Source: Ulota crispa (Eukaryota; Streptophyta; Bryopsida; Orthotrichales; Orthotrichaceae). From it: 64,000 nt of DNA. The stretch lies in the NCBI GenBank assembly GCA_963920765.1, contig OY987251.1, positions 4,714,501 through 4,778,500 on the forward strand, written 5' to 3'. A model generated the notes under the pieces. That model was given only the letters and a program-made list of their open reading frames with translations. It did no database searches and had not been told where the DNA came from. Each line of letters opens with the position of its first letter. Position 1 is the first letter of the stretch. The position numbers and the translations under genes were made by a program. This document shows positions 39,758 through 50,591 of this stretch, piece after piece.

Positions 39758-42700
39758 GAATGTTTAGGTTATACGATGAATAGAATTGTACAGGAATGTT
39801 GAATATTGGTGCATCCATAAAGTAGGATGAAAACAAATTTGCATTGAATGTTGCACTCATTAGAATGACTCTAAGATCAGGTCGGTTCATAAGCAATTCT
39901 CGGACTACAATCAAAAGAAAATCTTCATTCTTGCCTCGTTCATGGATTTCATCTATGATTATATGACTTATGCCAAACATGATTGGATCTTTTAGCTGCA
40001 CATGTAAAAGTAAAAGTTTCATGTTATTCATATAGTAATTCCTTTTATTTATATCTAACCAAAATTTATGTTTATGCTATTCATGTCCAAATGTCTAATA
40101 AAATAACATCATTAGCACCTTTTAAGTTGGCTAGTTTAGATTAGCTACAATATAAAAACTAAAAAATTACATGTGTATTTGTATATGTGTACAATTACGC
40201 TTTGCATGCGTTGCATGTGTTTCAAGCCACTTTTCTTAAATTTTAATGACTTGCTTTTCATGACCTTTCGCTCTCTCTTTTTCATTACATTTTTCTCTCC
40301 CTCCTCCTCTTTTTAAATTTCAAATTTAGGGTGACATAGAAACATCTAATGCTTGACACTCAATGTTTGACGCTGAATGCTCGACACCCAATGCTTGACG
40401 CCCAATGCTCAACACCCAATGCTTGACGCCCAATGCTCAACACCCAATACTTGACACACAATGCTTTCTAATACAAATTTTGAATTTTTAGTGTTGATAG
40501 AGAATTTTGAATATAATGGTGCTTGGATAAGGTCAATGCATTAGGCAAGGGAGAAACATTGACCATATCCAAGCCTTGACCTTAAACCCAATACAAAAAA
40601 AAAAAAAAAAAACCTTCATACTATCCAAATGTTTTTCTAATAAAGTTGACCTTATCCAAGCACCATTATATTGCATGACAAACATACACTTCAAGAGGCT
40701 TTATGATATAATTGTATATAGATATACATGTATTTTTCTTAAACATATGTATTAGTGAATGTGCTTACAATACGACGAAGCAATATACCAGTAGTACAAT
40801 ATAACAATTTGGTTTGAGGAGACATTTTGGTCTCGGAACGAAGTTGGTATCCAATGGTCAATCCAAGGGGTTCACACCTTTCAGTGGCCACACGAGTAGC
40901 CACTGACATAGCTGAGATCCGGCGAGGTTGGGTACAAATGATGTTACACGTATTGTTGGATTGGTTCTCAATAGCTTGATCTAATATGAATTGTGGAAGT
41001 TGAGTTGTCTTTCCTAACCCAGTATCTCCAGAAACTACAACAACCTAAAAGAACCACATATTTATAAACACCAACATTGAAAAATGGAACACAAATCAAC
41101 ACTACTTTATTGATTCAAATGTCTTGACTTAGACATTGTTGAACATAATTGTGTTAATTTGAGCATGTTTGTGTTGATTATGATTGTTTGATTTTGGTCA
41201 TGTTTTCTATTAGTGAGTAGCAAAAAAAATCATTTAATTTTTTTTATTAGATACTTAATATAATAATGGATAAGGAATTGCTAATGCAACACCCCCAAAT
41301 TGTTGTTGGAACATTTTTTAGGTGAGCGCATGGGTCAACTCCCGCAATTCTTTGCAGCTCTCATGACCAAGGGCAAGGGTCTTATTGCCAAAGAAGGTGT
41401 CCCAAACCATGACAAAAATGCGCCCACTTTTGAAAGTTGGTAGTTAAACAATCTATAATGTATTGCTTGTTTGATTTTTGCTAGATTTTAAGTTGACACA
41501 ATTTGTCCAAATGAAGCATTTCTAGTCTTCTACCTTTTATCTAGTTTTTATGCTCTTTTGACTAAAAGAATAAACATCCATGTGCATGCTATAGTATAAC
41601 AACATTCACAAGAATCACAATAGTCACATTAAGATGTTGCATTAACAATATGGGGATGTTGCTTTAGCAATTCCCAAATGATAACATGGTTTCTTTATTG
41701 TTTTTTTTAAAGCACCTCATATTAAGTTATGTTACAATGATATCATATACAAATACCTTATTTTCAGCTACTATTTTCAAAAATTCTTCTCTCAATTTAT
41801 ACACTGGTAAAGTTTGTCGAAAAGCTTGTATTGCTTTGTTCTTTTTACTTGCCTGTAATCAAGTTTGTACAAGTCAATACTGGATTTTGTTGGAACTTTA
41901 AATATAGTAATTGGTATTTTTTGAATTTCTAAATATACAAATAAGATACCTTTTGTGTATTTTGGTACTCATAAATCTCCAAATCATGAATGTCTTTATT
42001 AAGATTGTTTATCAAACTCAATTGTTTGTGAGACCGGATAGGCAATTGACTTGTTCTGATTTTTGGTTGTAACCAATTTACAACTCGTTTCTCAGGTAAC
42101 TTTGGATTATCTTGTGAAATAGTTGCTAACATGGTCTCTATTTTATGTTCAATAGTTGAAGGCACAAATATCTGCAACCATTACAAAATCAAAATACAAA
42201 AAAAGTGGCTAACTACCAAAGGTTTTCAAGTTTCATTTAATCAAAAATTACAGGAGCATTGAAAAATCAAATAAAAGATAAATTGGGCTACAAATCTATA
42301 CTCCCCCGTGTCAAACGACTGTTCACATTAACCCCCAAATGTTTTTGATTAGTTTTGAGTAGGCTGTACAAAATCTTTCTTTGTATCCAATCCAAAAATA
42401 ACAATGACAAACTCATGCAAGTAATTTCATTGATTCTTGTAATATACAACTTGGATTCATATGAATTAAATTATTTTAACATACCCAATAAAAGTAGCAC
42501 AAAAATATTGAAGTAGAAAAAAAATTGTCCTAAACAACTAGTTCACACCGACTGCATTTGTTGTGAACTAGTTTTTAACATGTTTTTCTTTTAGTGTTTC
42601 AATAAAATAAAATAAAAGGATAATCATTTTGGGATGGAGGGAGTATTTGAATACCTAAAATTCTTACAACAAAACATGTCCAATTGAAGTGAAAAGTTGC

Positions 42701-43662
42701 TTGGTAATTTACATGATGAGAAGAGGACCTTGAGTTAGGTTGCTCAATAAGATTGTGACGATAGCTTGGCAAAGGGCTTCTACTAATCACAATCATTGGT
42801 GAATCTTCTCCTTGGTTGTAAATGCGACTTTCTTGTTCCCATTTACCATCCACATTTTTGTCTTAGTTATTTGAACATGTCAAGTATTGGTTTTGATTTT
42901 TTTCTAAACAATGCAATAAATAGAGATCAAAAATGAAAATGTGTTAAAAAGTGATATATATTAAATCTCACTAGTGAAGATCAAGTTGACGAGCAAAGTT
43001 TTGTAAAATTGATGCTCCCTGGATTCCAAAGTTATTCTTTATCACAATTTCTTCTTGAGCATCTTTTACATTTGACAAATTTTGATGCTTTAGCTTTTCT
43101 AACTTCATCCACCATTCCTTCTCATTGATTTCTTGTTCCGGATTAAGCTGCATATTTTCAAAATCTTGCTTTTTAATGACTTGAACTAAATTCTTTTTAA
43201 AAGAAAATGTACTCATATTTTTCAAATGTAATGCAATAAAAAATATTAGCTATTGAAAATCTTGAACTACAAGACAAAAAAACTATAAATAGGGCATTAC
43301 ATAATATGAGCAATTTTAATCATAAGAGAATTCCTTTAATATAGAATATTCCATTTGTTTTTATTGCTCCTCTTAGGTATTCAATGTGTTTTTTGGATAT
43401 TCATACTTTTTATTTAGAGTTTCTAAAAAAAATTTACCTTTTCAACAAATGTTTTTGTATCATCATTCTGTAATTTGGCATCACTTTTTGTGTCCTCTTG
43501 AATGTAATTAGGATCATTGTGAGGTTCTTTGTAGCCTGGACCTCGCCACCGAGGATATACTTCACCTTGGCCTATCATGTTGTTTTTAGATGGAGATACT
43601 TTTCTTAATCCATAACTAGAATTTCTTTCAGTATCCAATGCAAATTCCACCGTTTTTCCCAT
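30967..43662 (-). CDS. DEAH/DExH-box RNA helicase, DHX36/DExH1-like
   Basis: An ATP-driven RNA helicase of the DHX9/DHX36 subgroup. Sixteen coding exons join in frame (high to low): 43662-43438, 43147-42972, 42827-42713, 42171-41950, 41852-41757, 41044-40769, 39995-39792, 38821-38651, 38511-38419, 37789-37569, 35806-35647, 34937-34664, 33603-33411, 33281-33095, 32578-32213, 31185-30967. The total is 1065 residues plus stop. Motifs: [10 protein letters not shown] (about 284), Ia [15 protein letters not shown] (385), III SAT (417), [10 protein letters not shown] (607), VI QRRGRAGR (653). The N-terminal EKEWWMKLE...LPSYRHNL region and the C-terminal winged-helix/OB part ([37 protein letters not shown]) follow the plant DExH1-type order. 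The donor at 38651 (GTTAAG) and the start exon are the weakest calls. A 5' leader intron (acceptor near 43681) is possible. Introns are packed with MITEs. Confidence 0.92.
32623..32760 (+). repeat. uninterrupted relative of the repeat that hosts the nested 44099 element
   Basis: Begins TTAA-CCCTTAAAAGTC (TTAA 32619-32622), then the landmarks GCATAGTACATATGTTGC, AAGAAGTATTAATTTGGG and ATCTCAAATAGCTCACTAG. The reverse complement of 44020-44414 shows the same landmarks but is split at the TTAA (32692-32695) by the 239 bp element. The right end is not determined. It lies in the helicase intron between exons 14 and 15. Confidence 0.7.
33650..34081. mobile_element. Mutator-like foldback MITE, 432 bp, exact 9 bp target duplication
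   Basis: Starts GGGGAAATTACAAATAGGGG and ends with its complement. The repeated unit TTACAAATAGGGGC occurs three times in each arm. AATTTCTTT occurs exactly on both sides (33641-33649, 34082-34090). It lies in helicase intron 12. Confidence 0.95.
35168..35572. mobile_element. TTAA-bounded element, 405 bp, in helicase intron 11
   Basis: TTAA at 35164-35167 and 35573-35576; ends CCCATTAACACCTG and CAGGCATTAATGGG. Related throughout to the ends of the larger element at 35927. The open reading frame across it (35088-35576) is not a gene. Confidence 0.85.
35927..37227. mobile_element. TTAA-bounded element, 1301 bp, in helicase intron 10
   Basis: TTAA at 35923-35926 and 37228-37231; ends CCCTTTAATGACCTTGG and CCAGTCCTTAATGGG. 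The left ~70 bp and right ~350 bp match the 405 bp element at 35168, and the middle ~900 bp (about 35990-36880) is extra. The middle includes a CTCACCCA-rich tract at 36413-36505. No transposase frame is seen. Confidence 0.8.
37951..38305. mobile_element. MITE family F, copy 2, ~355 bp
   Basis: Starts GGAAATTATTAAAGCAATACCCC and ends GTCGTTTTAGCGTTCTC. The arms still pair but are more decayed than in copies 1 and 3. It lies in the helicase intron between the exons at 38419 and 37789. Confidence 0.7.
39393..39636 (+). mobile_element. ~250 bp repeat family C, copy 4
   Basis: Starts GGGAATGCTAAATTGTGAGT and ends GTCACAAAATAACGTCTTCC, with all internal landmarks of the family. It lies in the helicase intron between exons 7 and 8, next to an AT microsatellite. 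Confidence 0.82.
39693..39754. repeat. (TA)n microsatellite in helicase intron 7
   Basis: About 30 TA units starting some 37 bases downstream (minus strand) of the exon 7 donor at 39792. Confidence 0.97.
40345..40467 (+). repeat. 15/30 bp minisatellite in helicase intron
   Basis: Eight or so copies of CCAATGCTTGACGCC or CCAATGCTCAACACC alternate, giving a 30 bp higher-order period. Confidence 0.88.
40512..40670. mobile_element. MITE family A, copy 3 with perfect 25 bp terminal inverted repeats
   Basis: Starts TATAATGGTGCTTGGATAAG and ends with its exact reverse complement; the match runs 25 bp. It contains a poly-A tract near 40595. It is the least decayed copy and lies in the helicase intron between exons 6 and 7. 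Confidence 0.9.
41274..41675. mobile_element. MITE family F, copy 1, ~400 bp
   Basis: Starts GGAATTGCTAATGCAACACC and ends with inverted GGTGATG-type arm ...GCTTTAGCAATTCCC. The arms align over more than 35 bp. It lies in the helicase intron between the exons at 41757 and 41044. Confidence 0.82.
42301..42643. mobile_element. Stowaway-like MITE, 343 bp, in helicase intron 3
   Basis: Starts CTCCCCCGTGTCAAACGACTG and ends ATTTTGGGATGGAGGGAG, with TA on each side (42299-42300, 42644-42645). It also holds a CACTA-like relic at about 42508-42596. Confidence 0.82.
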
Positions 43663-44019
43663 TATATCAAATATAACCTAAAAGTCAAATATCTCAATGC
43701 AATAACAAATTCATCAATATGACGTTTGCATGTTTTGATCTTACTCCATCAATTTGATAAATAATATTCTATAGTGCATGGTGCTTGTAAGCAACAACTC
43801 CCAAATTCCAGCAGCCCAATCTACTCCTTCATAAAAAAAAACCTATCAAAAATCGAGTCAAAAATACAAGACCACTGTAATGAAGCTTGGGGTTTGTTCT
43901 CTTTAATGGTGGAGTTCCTTTTGAATAAATGGATATACGTGTTGTCCTTAGATGTTTGAGCGTGCCGCTGCTACTGGTACAATACGAGGATTTGTTTCCT
44001 GTATTTGGAATGGTTTCAC

Positions 44020-44414
44020 ATCTCTACTACATTTGAGTTCAACAAAGAAATTGGCATATAGATCAATGCGATCCTAGTGAGCTATTTGAGATCCCAAACC
44101 CCTAAAGGATGTTGCCTACCAAAAGTGTTGTTTGTATTTGTACAAGAACCATTTAGTACTTGAAGAAATGATTTTATGATAAATGTCAAAAATTTCCCAA
44201 AAAATCCTAGTTGACAAGTAGTATGTCTACAACTTGGCTTGAAACTTCCAACTCCAATGGGGTTCATGTGTTATCCAAATACACCATCCGTATACAACTT
44301 GGGAGTTTGTATACAAAACAACAACATCCTTTAGGGGTAACTTAAAACTTCTTTTTGGTAGGAAATGTCAATTGTATGGCAACATATATACTATGCCTTA
44401 TGGTCATATAAGGG
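44020..44414 (-). repeat. TTAA-ended repeat hosting a nested 239 bp MITE
   Basis: Reverse-oriented relative of the repeat at 32623. The end AAGGG-TTAA is at 44412-44418. The two halves (44020-44098 and 44338-44414) match consecutive parts of the 32623 copy. Confidence 0.72.
44099..44337. mobile_element. TTAA-type MITE family D, 239 bp, nested in another repeat
   Basis: Starts CCCCTAAAGGATGTTGCC and ends AACAACATCCTTTAGGGG; internal sequence matches the 6714 copy throughout. It interrupts a second repeat (about 44020-44414) whose relative at 32623 lacks the insertion. Confidence 0.88.
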
Positions 44415-44418
44415 TTAA

Positions 44419-45684
44419 TGATTTTTTGTTGGAGCACTAGTTGTTGATTTTAAGTGTCATGCACTATAAGAAAAGTCTCAGTTTATTAGTTTCAAACTTT
44501 TTGACAATTTTTCATATTATTGTAAAACATTTCATCAAAGAGCAAACAACTAGACTTCAAATTTCAATCTACTGCATGAAGCCTTCCTTTGTAAATATGA
44601 GAAGTTTTTTAAGTTAGTAAATTTCTTACAAATCTCATTTGAATTATTAGTTTAATACTGAAGAAAACAGTTAAACTCCTAAATTAGTATAAAATACTAA
44701 ATTAAAAGAGCTGAAATACAAACAACCATGCAAAAAGATGAAATTTATTTATCTAATTCTTGTTCAAGACTTCTTTTTATTATTCACAATGCATTGATAA
44801 GTAAAGTGCTTAATCACAATCAAAGATCAAAAAATATATTAGTGACAAAATACAAATATATGCATGTATGCATACATACATACACGTATACATGTACTGT
44901 ACATGTGCATGCAAAAATAAAAAATTGTGAAAAAACAAAAAATAATCACTCTATCCTTTTGTTTTTGAAATCCAGGTTTTTGGACCTACAAGGTTGGTGG
45001 TTACTTTTCCTAACAACGGCTTTATCTCTAAGATCTTTTGTCAAAGACCATCAATTGATATTTTGTATCAAACCGTTTTGAACTACAAAATCTTGTGAAA
45101 CCATTTAATGACGCGTATCCAAATGAATATTATGAACATAGTGACATTCTTGACAAAGTTAGGCATCAATACCATTGCGAAAAAATAATAGGTTTGTCTA
45201 ATGGAAATTTGGAAATGATGACAAAGTGATCATCGTATGGGAGATTAAACAATTGATTAGAAGATAGCAAGATATTGTAGGAGTAAATAAGCCTCTTTGT
45301 GTCTCTTTTAAAAAATAATAATAATAGTCTTGGTTTGCATTATGTCTGCCGATTAAGCAAAGTATCACTAGCATTTTATTTAAAATTTTATGATTGGTCG
45401 AGGGTCAAGGGATGAAGTGAAAAGATTGTGATTGTTCTAAGGTCAAGAAGCAAAGTGATGAACATGGGCATTGAGTGTGAAAGGATATCTTTGGTGGAAC
45501 CCATTGAATCTTTCCCAACTTGAATTTGAATTTTAGATACAAAGGGGTAGGGAGGGAGATGAAGAGGAAAATTGATTTGAATTTGAAATTGAATTTGAGT
45601 TTATTTTTTCCATGGAATATTTTTTTATATAATGTGAACCAAGGGCCATGTCATAGGGGCTATGGAAGACATGACTCGGTGTCC
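44419..45684. other. intergenic, no gene seen
   Basis: AT-rich, with a short ACATAC/TGTACATG simple tract near 44860-44910. No feature beyond that. Confidence 0.55.
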
Positions 45685-45937
45685 TGATGGAGATATCTCC
45701 ATCATGTAGATACTCGTTATATATTTATATTTGTGTTGATTTCAATAAATCAACAGTTGAGGCAAAAGGGGTGGTCATGGTGAGGACCACGGTTTGGTGA
45801 TAGCGGAGCGGCCATAGATTCCAGTGCGTTGCGCCGTCTTGTCACATGCACAGCTCAGGGGGGTAGGTAGCGGATTGGCTGGGCCAATTTCCTGCGTCAC
45901 TAGCTGCCAAGCCGTGAGCCGCCATCAGCGCTCGACA

Positions 45938-46012
45938 AGTCTGATGGGATTCGAACCCGGACCGGCGGGCGACCAGAGACGACCGCTTTTCCAGCCAACC
46001 AAGCCCACGACT
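45938..46012 (-). other. tRNA-like sequence with A-box and B-box matches
   Basis: The B box GGTTCGAATCC is exact and the A-box-like TGGGCTTGGTTGG precedes it by about 45 bases. The arms do not fold into a convincing tRNA, because the acceptor pairs for only about 3 bp and the anticodon stem is poor. I therefore call it tRNA-derived, not a tRNA gene. The counterpart in copy 1 (near 19425-19490) is decayed. Confidence 0.55.
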
Positions 46013-47283
46013 TGGCGACTGAAGACAAACGTTTAACGCTATTATATGCTCGCAAGGGCACGTTGCCACTTTACGATGGCATTTATTTTGTAATTTAATC
46101 ATTTTCATATGTTTATCTAGATATTTTGGAAGGCTCATATATTTTGCATTTGTTTGAATAAAAATACTAAGGATTTAGAAGTCAATAGGAAAGGTGTGAA
46201 AGGAAAAAGGGTTTGGCATCTATGGTGGGGTTAGGATAGGGAAGGCATGGGCTGATGTGCCCCACCTCCTTACCTTAGATAGGGTTGAAATTATGGAGAA
46301 AAAGATCCCTTAGTTGTTGGAAGTTAGTGTATGAGTGTTGGTGGGAAGAAGAAAAAAAAATCCCGAAACTTTGATGTGAGATTTTTTTCTGTGTATACAT
46401 GATTTTGAATTGAAATTTGAGGAGGTTGTTCCTTGTGTGATTACCTTTTCAAAATGAGTTTGTAAGTTTGATTTAAAGTTGTGATGCAAAAGTTATGAGT
46501 GTTTGAATTTTGGAGTCAAAAAGCCAAACTATGAAGAAAGGCTGAGACTTCAACAAGCCATAACTTATGATCTGTATATCATTTTGCAACAAGATTTGAA
46601 GCAAGTGTTTATCTTAGTCTCGGCTTTCTAGAAAGTCTTTAAACTTGAGGTTTGAAGCTTGAACGAGAAAGTTATGAAAGTGTGAAGGTTTGGAGGTAGC
46701 TGCCCTTTTGTTAGGAGAAGGCCGAAACTTTGAAGAACTACAACTTTTGGATAGTATGAAATTTTCTTTTCAAATTTTTAGAAGTGCTAGTTTATTGTCA
46801 TAGCTTTTTGAATTGTCTTTAATCATTTCATTTGGAATTTTATTGAAGAAGTTATAGTTGGTAGAAGTTGGAGGTTTGGATGCTCTCTAAAAAATTGAGA
46901 CCCACACTTTGATTGACTAGAGCTTTCAGATAGAGTTTTATTTTGAAGTGAAAATTTTACGAGTTGTAGCCAGTGATATCATCTTTCTAAATTGATATCA
47001 CGTTTCTATGGGTGATGTATAGAACAAAAGTTATAGAGGTTTATAGAGGCAGTGTTTAGTTTGTAAGAAGAAAGAAGAGCCTCTACTTTGAACCCGCATA
47101 ACTTTTGGACAATATCTCAAATTGAGTTGAAATTTGGAGAGATGTTAGAAGATTAGAAGAGCTTTTCAAATTGCTATTATACTTAGCATTTGAATCTTTG
47201 AGCCATCTGTGGCACTAGATAGAAGGTCGCTGCTTTTTTAGGACTTGTTATTTGTGATTTTCCTCATTGTTTTTATTAAAACA

Positions 47284-47350
47284 TGAAGACTTGAAGACTT
47301 GAAGACATGAAGACTTGAAGATCTGAAGACTTGAAGATCTGAAGATATGA
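47284..47350 (+). repeat. GAAGACTTGAAGA simple repeat inside the 2.2 kb element
   Basis: Repeated GAAGACTT/GAAGATCT octamers in one block. The matching part of copy 1 (about 20755-20800) shows a decayed version. Confidence 0.8.
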
Positions 47351-48032
47351 AGATTTCAAGAGGAATGTTTTGGATTTATTTTTTATGTATGTGTGGGATG
47401 TGGCTTTGTTATTCCTAGCCGGTTTTGGAAGCTCGTTTGTCAATTCATTTCCATTCTGTTTTGTAAACCTTGTTGCGGGCAGTTTGGGTTAAACCAAATT
47501 TAACCCCATTTATTGTCGTGGTGACAAAGTGGGATTGATCACCCACATGGTCGAGACTTGCTCTGTTCTCACGATCTAGAGTTTTGGCCAGCAGATCATG
47601 AATTTGATTTTAGGATCCCGTCATACGGACGGCAGCTCGTGTCTGCTGTCCCGATCTACCCGTCCCGTATCCAGTGGGCTCGTATCCCTACCTTGATCCT
47701 TATACCCTTAGAGCCAGCCACAGGATAGGCCAACGGAAGACTGAAGACTGAAGATTTGAAGAAAATATCAAGATTGAAGACGATTTTAGTCGGCAACGCA
47801 CAATCGCAACAAGACACCCTGCGTGTTCCCAAGGCGCGCTCCTCTCAACCCGACACCGGGCGCATAGAGTGTACTAGTATAACAAACAAATCTAAATGGT
47901 AGCTTGAATATTTTTTTTATTCTATAGAGATAATTTTGAGAGGCTTCTAAACTTGTTTTCTGTAAAACCAATTTCCAACATTTAAATGTTAATTGTGTGC
48001 ATTTGATGCTTAAATACAAAGATGTTGTTTTT

Positions 48033-48179
48033 CACTAGAAAAGAAGTGTCCTACCAACTAACGTACAACAATATCAAATGTCCACAACAACCAATGACAA
48101 TGAAATGATTCAATTATAAGTGTTGTTGACATTTACAATTTTTGTGAACCAATCATTTATTTGTGTATTTCTTCTAATG
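48033..48179. mobile_element. CACTA-type mini-element, decayed
   Basis: Starts CACTAGAAAAGAAGTGTCC and ends in TATTTCTTCTAATG, with internal GTTGTTGACATTTACAATT. Its ~147 bp length agrees with the better copies at 57339 and 58116. Confidence 0.65.
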
Positions 48180-48448
48180 TTTTACTTCAATCGCATAAGC
48201 TACATTTGTATTTTGTTGCTCATGATATCACAAAATAAGCATTGCCTTTTTGTTAAGAATAGAAACAGATGTACTATAACTTCTTGATTAGTTAACTGAA
48301 CATCAGCAATAACTTCAGCAATAAAGGATAAATGAAGATCTCTTCAAACTTATAAATTTGTTTTATTTTTCATCCCATTTACTTAAGAAAATTAAAATAT
48401 TTTACTTGATGTTGTATCAAAATGGGAGTTAATCATAGCATATTTTTA

Positions 48449-48859
48449 GGAATTGCTAAAGCCACACCCAAAATTAATTGCTAACATTACATCCCTATGA
48501 GTATGTATTTTGAGAGCTTAATGTTTAAAAAAAATATGCAAGTGGTCCATCATTCATTCAATCATGGCATTATCACCTCCTTGAAAGAAAGAAGAACAAA
48601 TACAAATTTTTGTTGAACTTTTACTGCACCATTGTTATTTCTTGATGTTTTTTTGCTTTAAGTAACTCAAAAATCCTTTACTTTAAATTAAAATTCAAGC
48701 ACCTCCATGTTTTTTGAATATAAGCTTAGAATGATAAAAATGAAACAAACATTTTGATCCAAAACAAAAAAAAATTGTATTAAAATCTCACATTTCATGC
48801 TCAAAGCACACTTAGAGGGTGTGGTATTAGCAATTTTGGGTGTGGCTTTTGCAATTCCC
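48449..48859. mobile_element. MITE family F, copy 3, ~411 bp
   Basis: Starts GGAATTGCTAAAGCCACACC and ends GGGTGTGGCTTTTGCAATTCCC. It is intergenic and clearly inverted-repeat bounded. Confidence 0.83.
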
Positions 48860-48997
48860 TGTTTCTATTAATGACTAGTAATGATACCTGTCATTCCGAC
48901 AAGTTGGCAAACTAAAAAAAGCAAACATCATTATTATTTTTAAATGGAAAAGAGTGTGAATTTATCAATGATTGGGATTTAAAAATGTATATATGGA

Positions 48998-50430
48998 AAT
49001 TCAAGCCCAATTACGCAAAACATTTCCCCCACAAGAATTGTCTTTTACTTTTTATCCATGTAATCCAATTCCAAATTTCATGCATGCCAGTAAAATATTT
49101 GTTTTTGTTTGCAAAACATTCCCTTGTAATAAAGCAATTTTCCTTTTACACCCACAGCGTATTTTACCCATGCAGTAAAATGATTGCTACTATTTTTTCA
49201 TGCAAAAAAATATTATTCATTTTTTGCCCACGTAATTTTTTTTTACCTGAACAATAATTATCCCCGCAACCTTTTTAAATTTGTTGTTTTCTACCCACAT
49301 AGGTTTTTATGCATGTAGGATTTTTCTCATGCAAGTTTTTACTCCAATACAATAAAAGGATTGCAATAAAAGGGTAGGCACTTGTTGGTCTGACAAGACG
49401 CAAAATAATTTTAGGCTTAATCATGCAAAACATTTGCTTTGCAAGAAAATAATTTTAACTTTTTATTTGTGCACTTCATTTTCAAACTTTATCCATGCAA
49501 TAAACAATTGTCTTTATTTACAAAGAATTCCCTTGTAGTAAAGCATTGTTTGTCCTATATCCATAAAAAAATTATCCATAAAGTCAAAAAGACGTTGTTG
49601 TTTTCTCACACAAAAAAACATTATTGAATTTTGAACCTACACAATTTTTTTACCCATATAGAAATTACTCACGCAATATTTTATATATATATATATATAT
49701 ATCCATGCAATTTTGTTACATATTTTGTTATTTACCCACACATTTTTTTACACATATAATTTTTTACCCATATACTTTTACTTTTCTCTCACACTGGTTT
49801 TCACCTATGCAAATTTATACCTACACAATGGTTTAATCCGTGCATTTTTTTACCCACGCAGGTTTTTCGCTCGGAGGTTTTTTTCATGCAAATTCTTACT
49901 CTGGTGCAATAAAAGGATAGGCACATGTTGGTCAGACGAGATACAAAATAAATGCAAGCCCAATTACGCAAAACATTCTTCCTCCAAGATTTGTTTTTTA
50001 CTTTTTATACATGTAATCCAATTTGAAACTTTACCCATGGTAGTAAAACATGGATTTTTATTTCCAAAACATTCTTGAGCAATGAAGCATTTTTTGTTTT
50101 ATACCCACAGAATATTTTACTCATGCAATAAAAGCATTGCTACTATTTTCTCAAACAGATTTTTTTTTTTTGTTTTGTTTTTTTGCTCACGCAATTGTTT
50201 TATCCATTCAATAATTATTCATGCAATTTTTTTACATTTTTTACCCACACCTTTTTGAAATTCATGTAGGTTTTTACCCACGTCAATTTTTACCCACATG
50301 GGTTCTTATCCTTGCAAGTTTTTACGCGTGTTATCCATGCAAGTATTTACCCTTGTGGTAAAAGGATTGCCAATCATATTCTTTTTTATATACCCATGTA
50401 GATTTTCATGGTAAAAGGATCGCCACGCAA
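48998..50430 (+). repeat. three tandem ~0.4-0.55 kb units built on an ACCCAYGCA motif
   Basis: Units begin at about 48998, 49412 and 49952 with CAAGCCCAATTACGCAAAACATT or a variant. The first two end with TTGGTCTGACAAGACGCAAAATAA or a variant. Inside, the short motif TTTTTACCCAYGCA(AGG)TTTTTAC recurs at irregular 20-30 base spacing. The reading frames here (48985-50078) are shadows. Confidence 0.75.
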
Positions 50431-50591
50431 TAAATTGTATTTTTTTATATAGATAGATATATAGACTAGTTGGTAAACTCATTTAGCCAAGCTAAATGAA
50501 TAATGAGGACTCCATTTAGCATAGGTTGAGATTTGTATAAAAATTAAGAAAAATATATTTAGCATCCATTTAGCGTAAGTAAATCCATTAA

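Larger units (their letters stand above)
45685..47864 (+). mobile_element. 2.2 kb non-coding retroelement-like repeat, copy 2 (younger), with tRNA-like stretch
   Basis: Starts TGATGGAGATATCTCC and ends CCGACACCGGGCGCA. It has no long reading frame and keeps CpG-rich blocks that have decayed in copy 1. On the minus strand, 46010-45940 reads TGGGCTTGGTTGGCTGG then GGTTCGAATCC, close to the Pol III A and B boxes of a tRNA gene. Element class is uncertain: solo LTR, TRIM/LARD-like, or a repeat carrying a tRNA-derived SINE. Confidence 0.78.

Noticed and set aside
45938..46012. A functional tRNA gene
   Set aside because: A and B boxes match, but acceptor and anticodon stems do not pair well and the sequence is part of a repeat.
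45842..46138. 98-codon minus-strand frame in the 2.2 kb repeat
   Set aside because: It overlaps the tRNA-like stretch and is broken in the collinear copy at 19159; not a gene.
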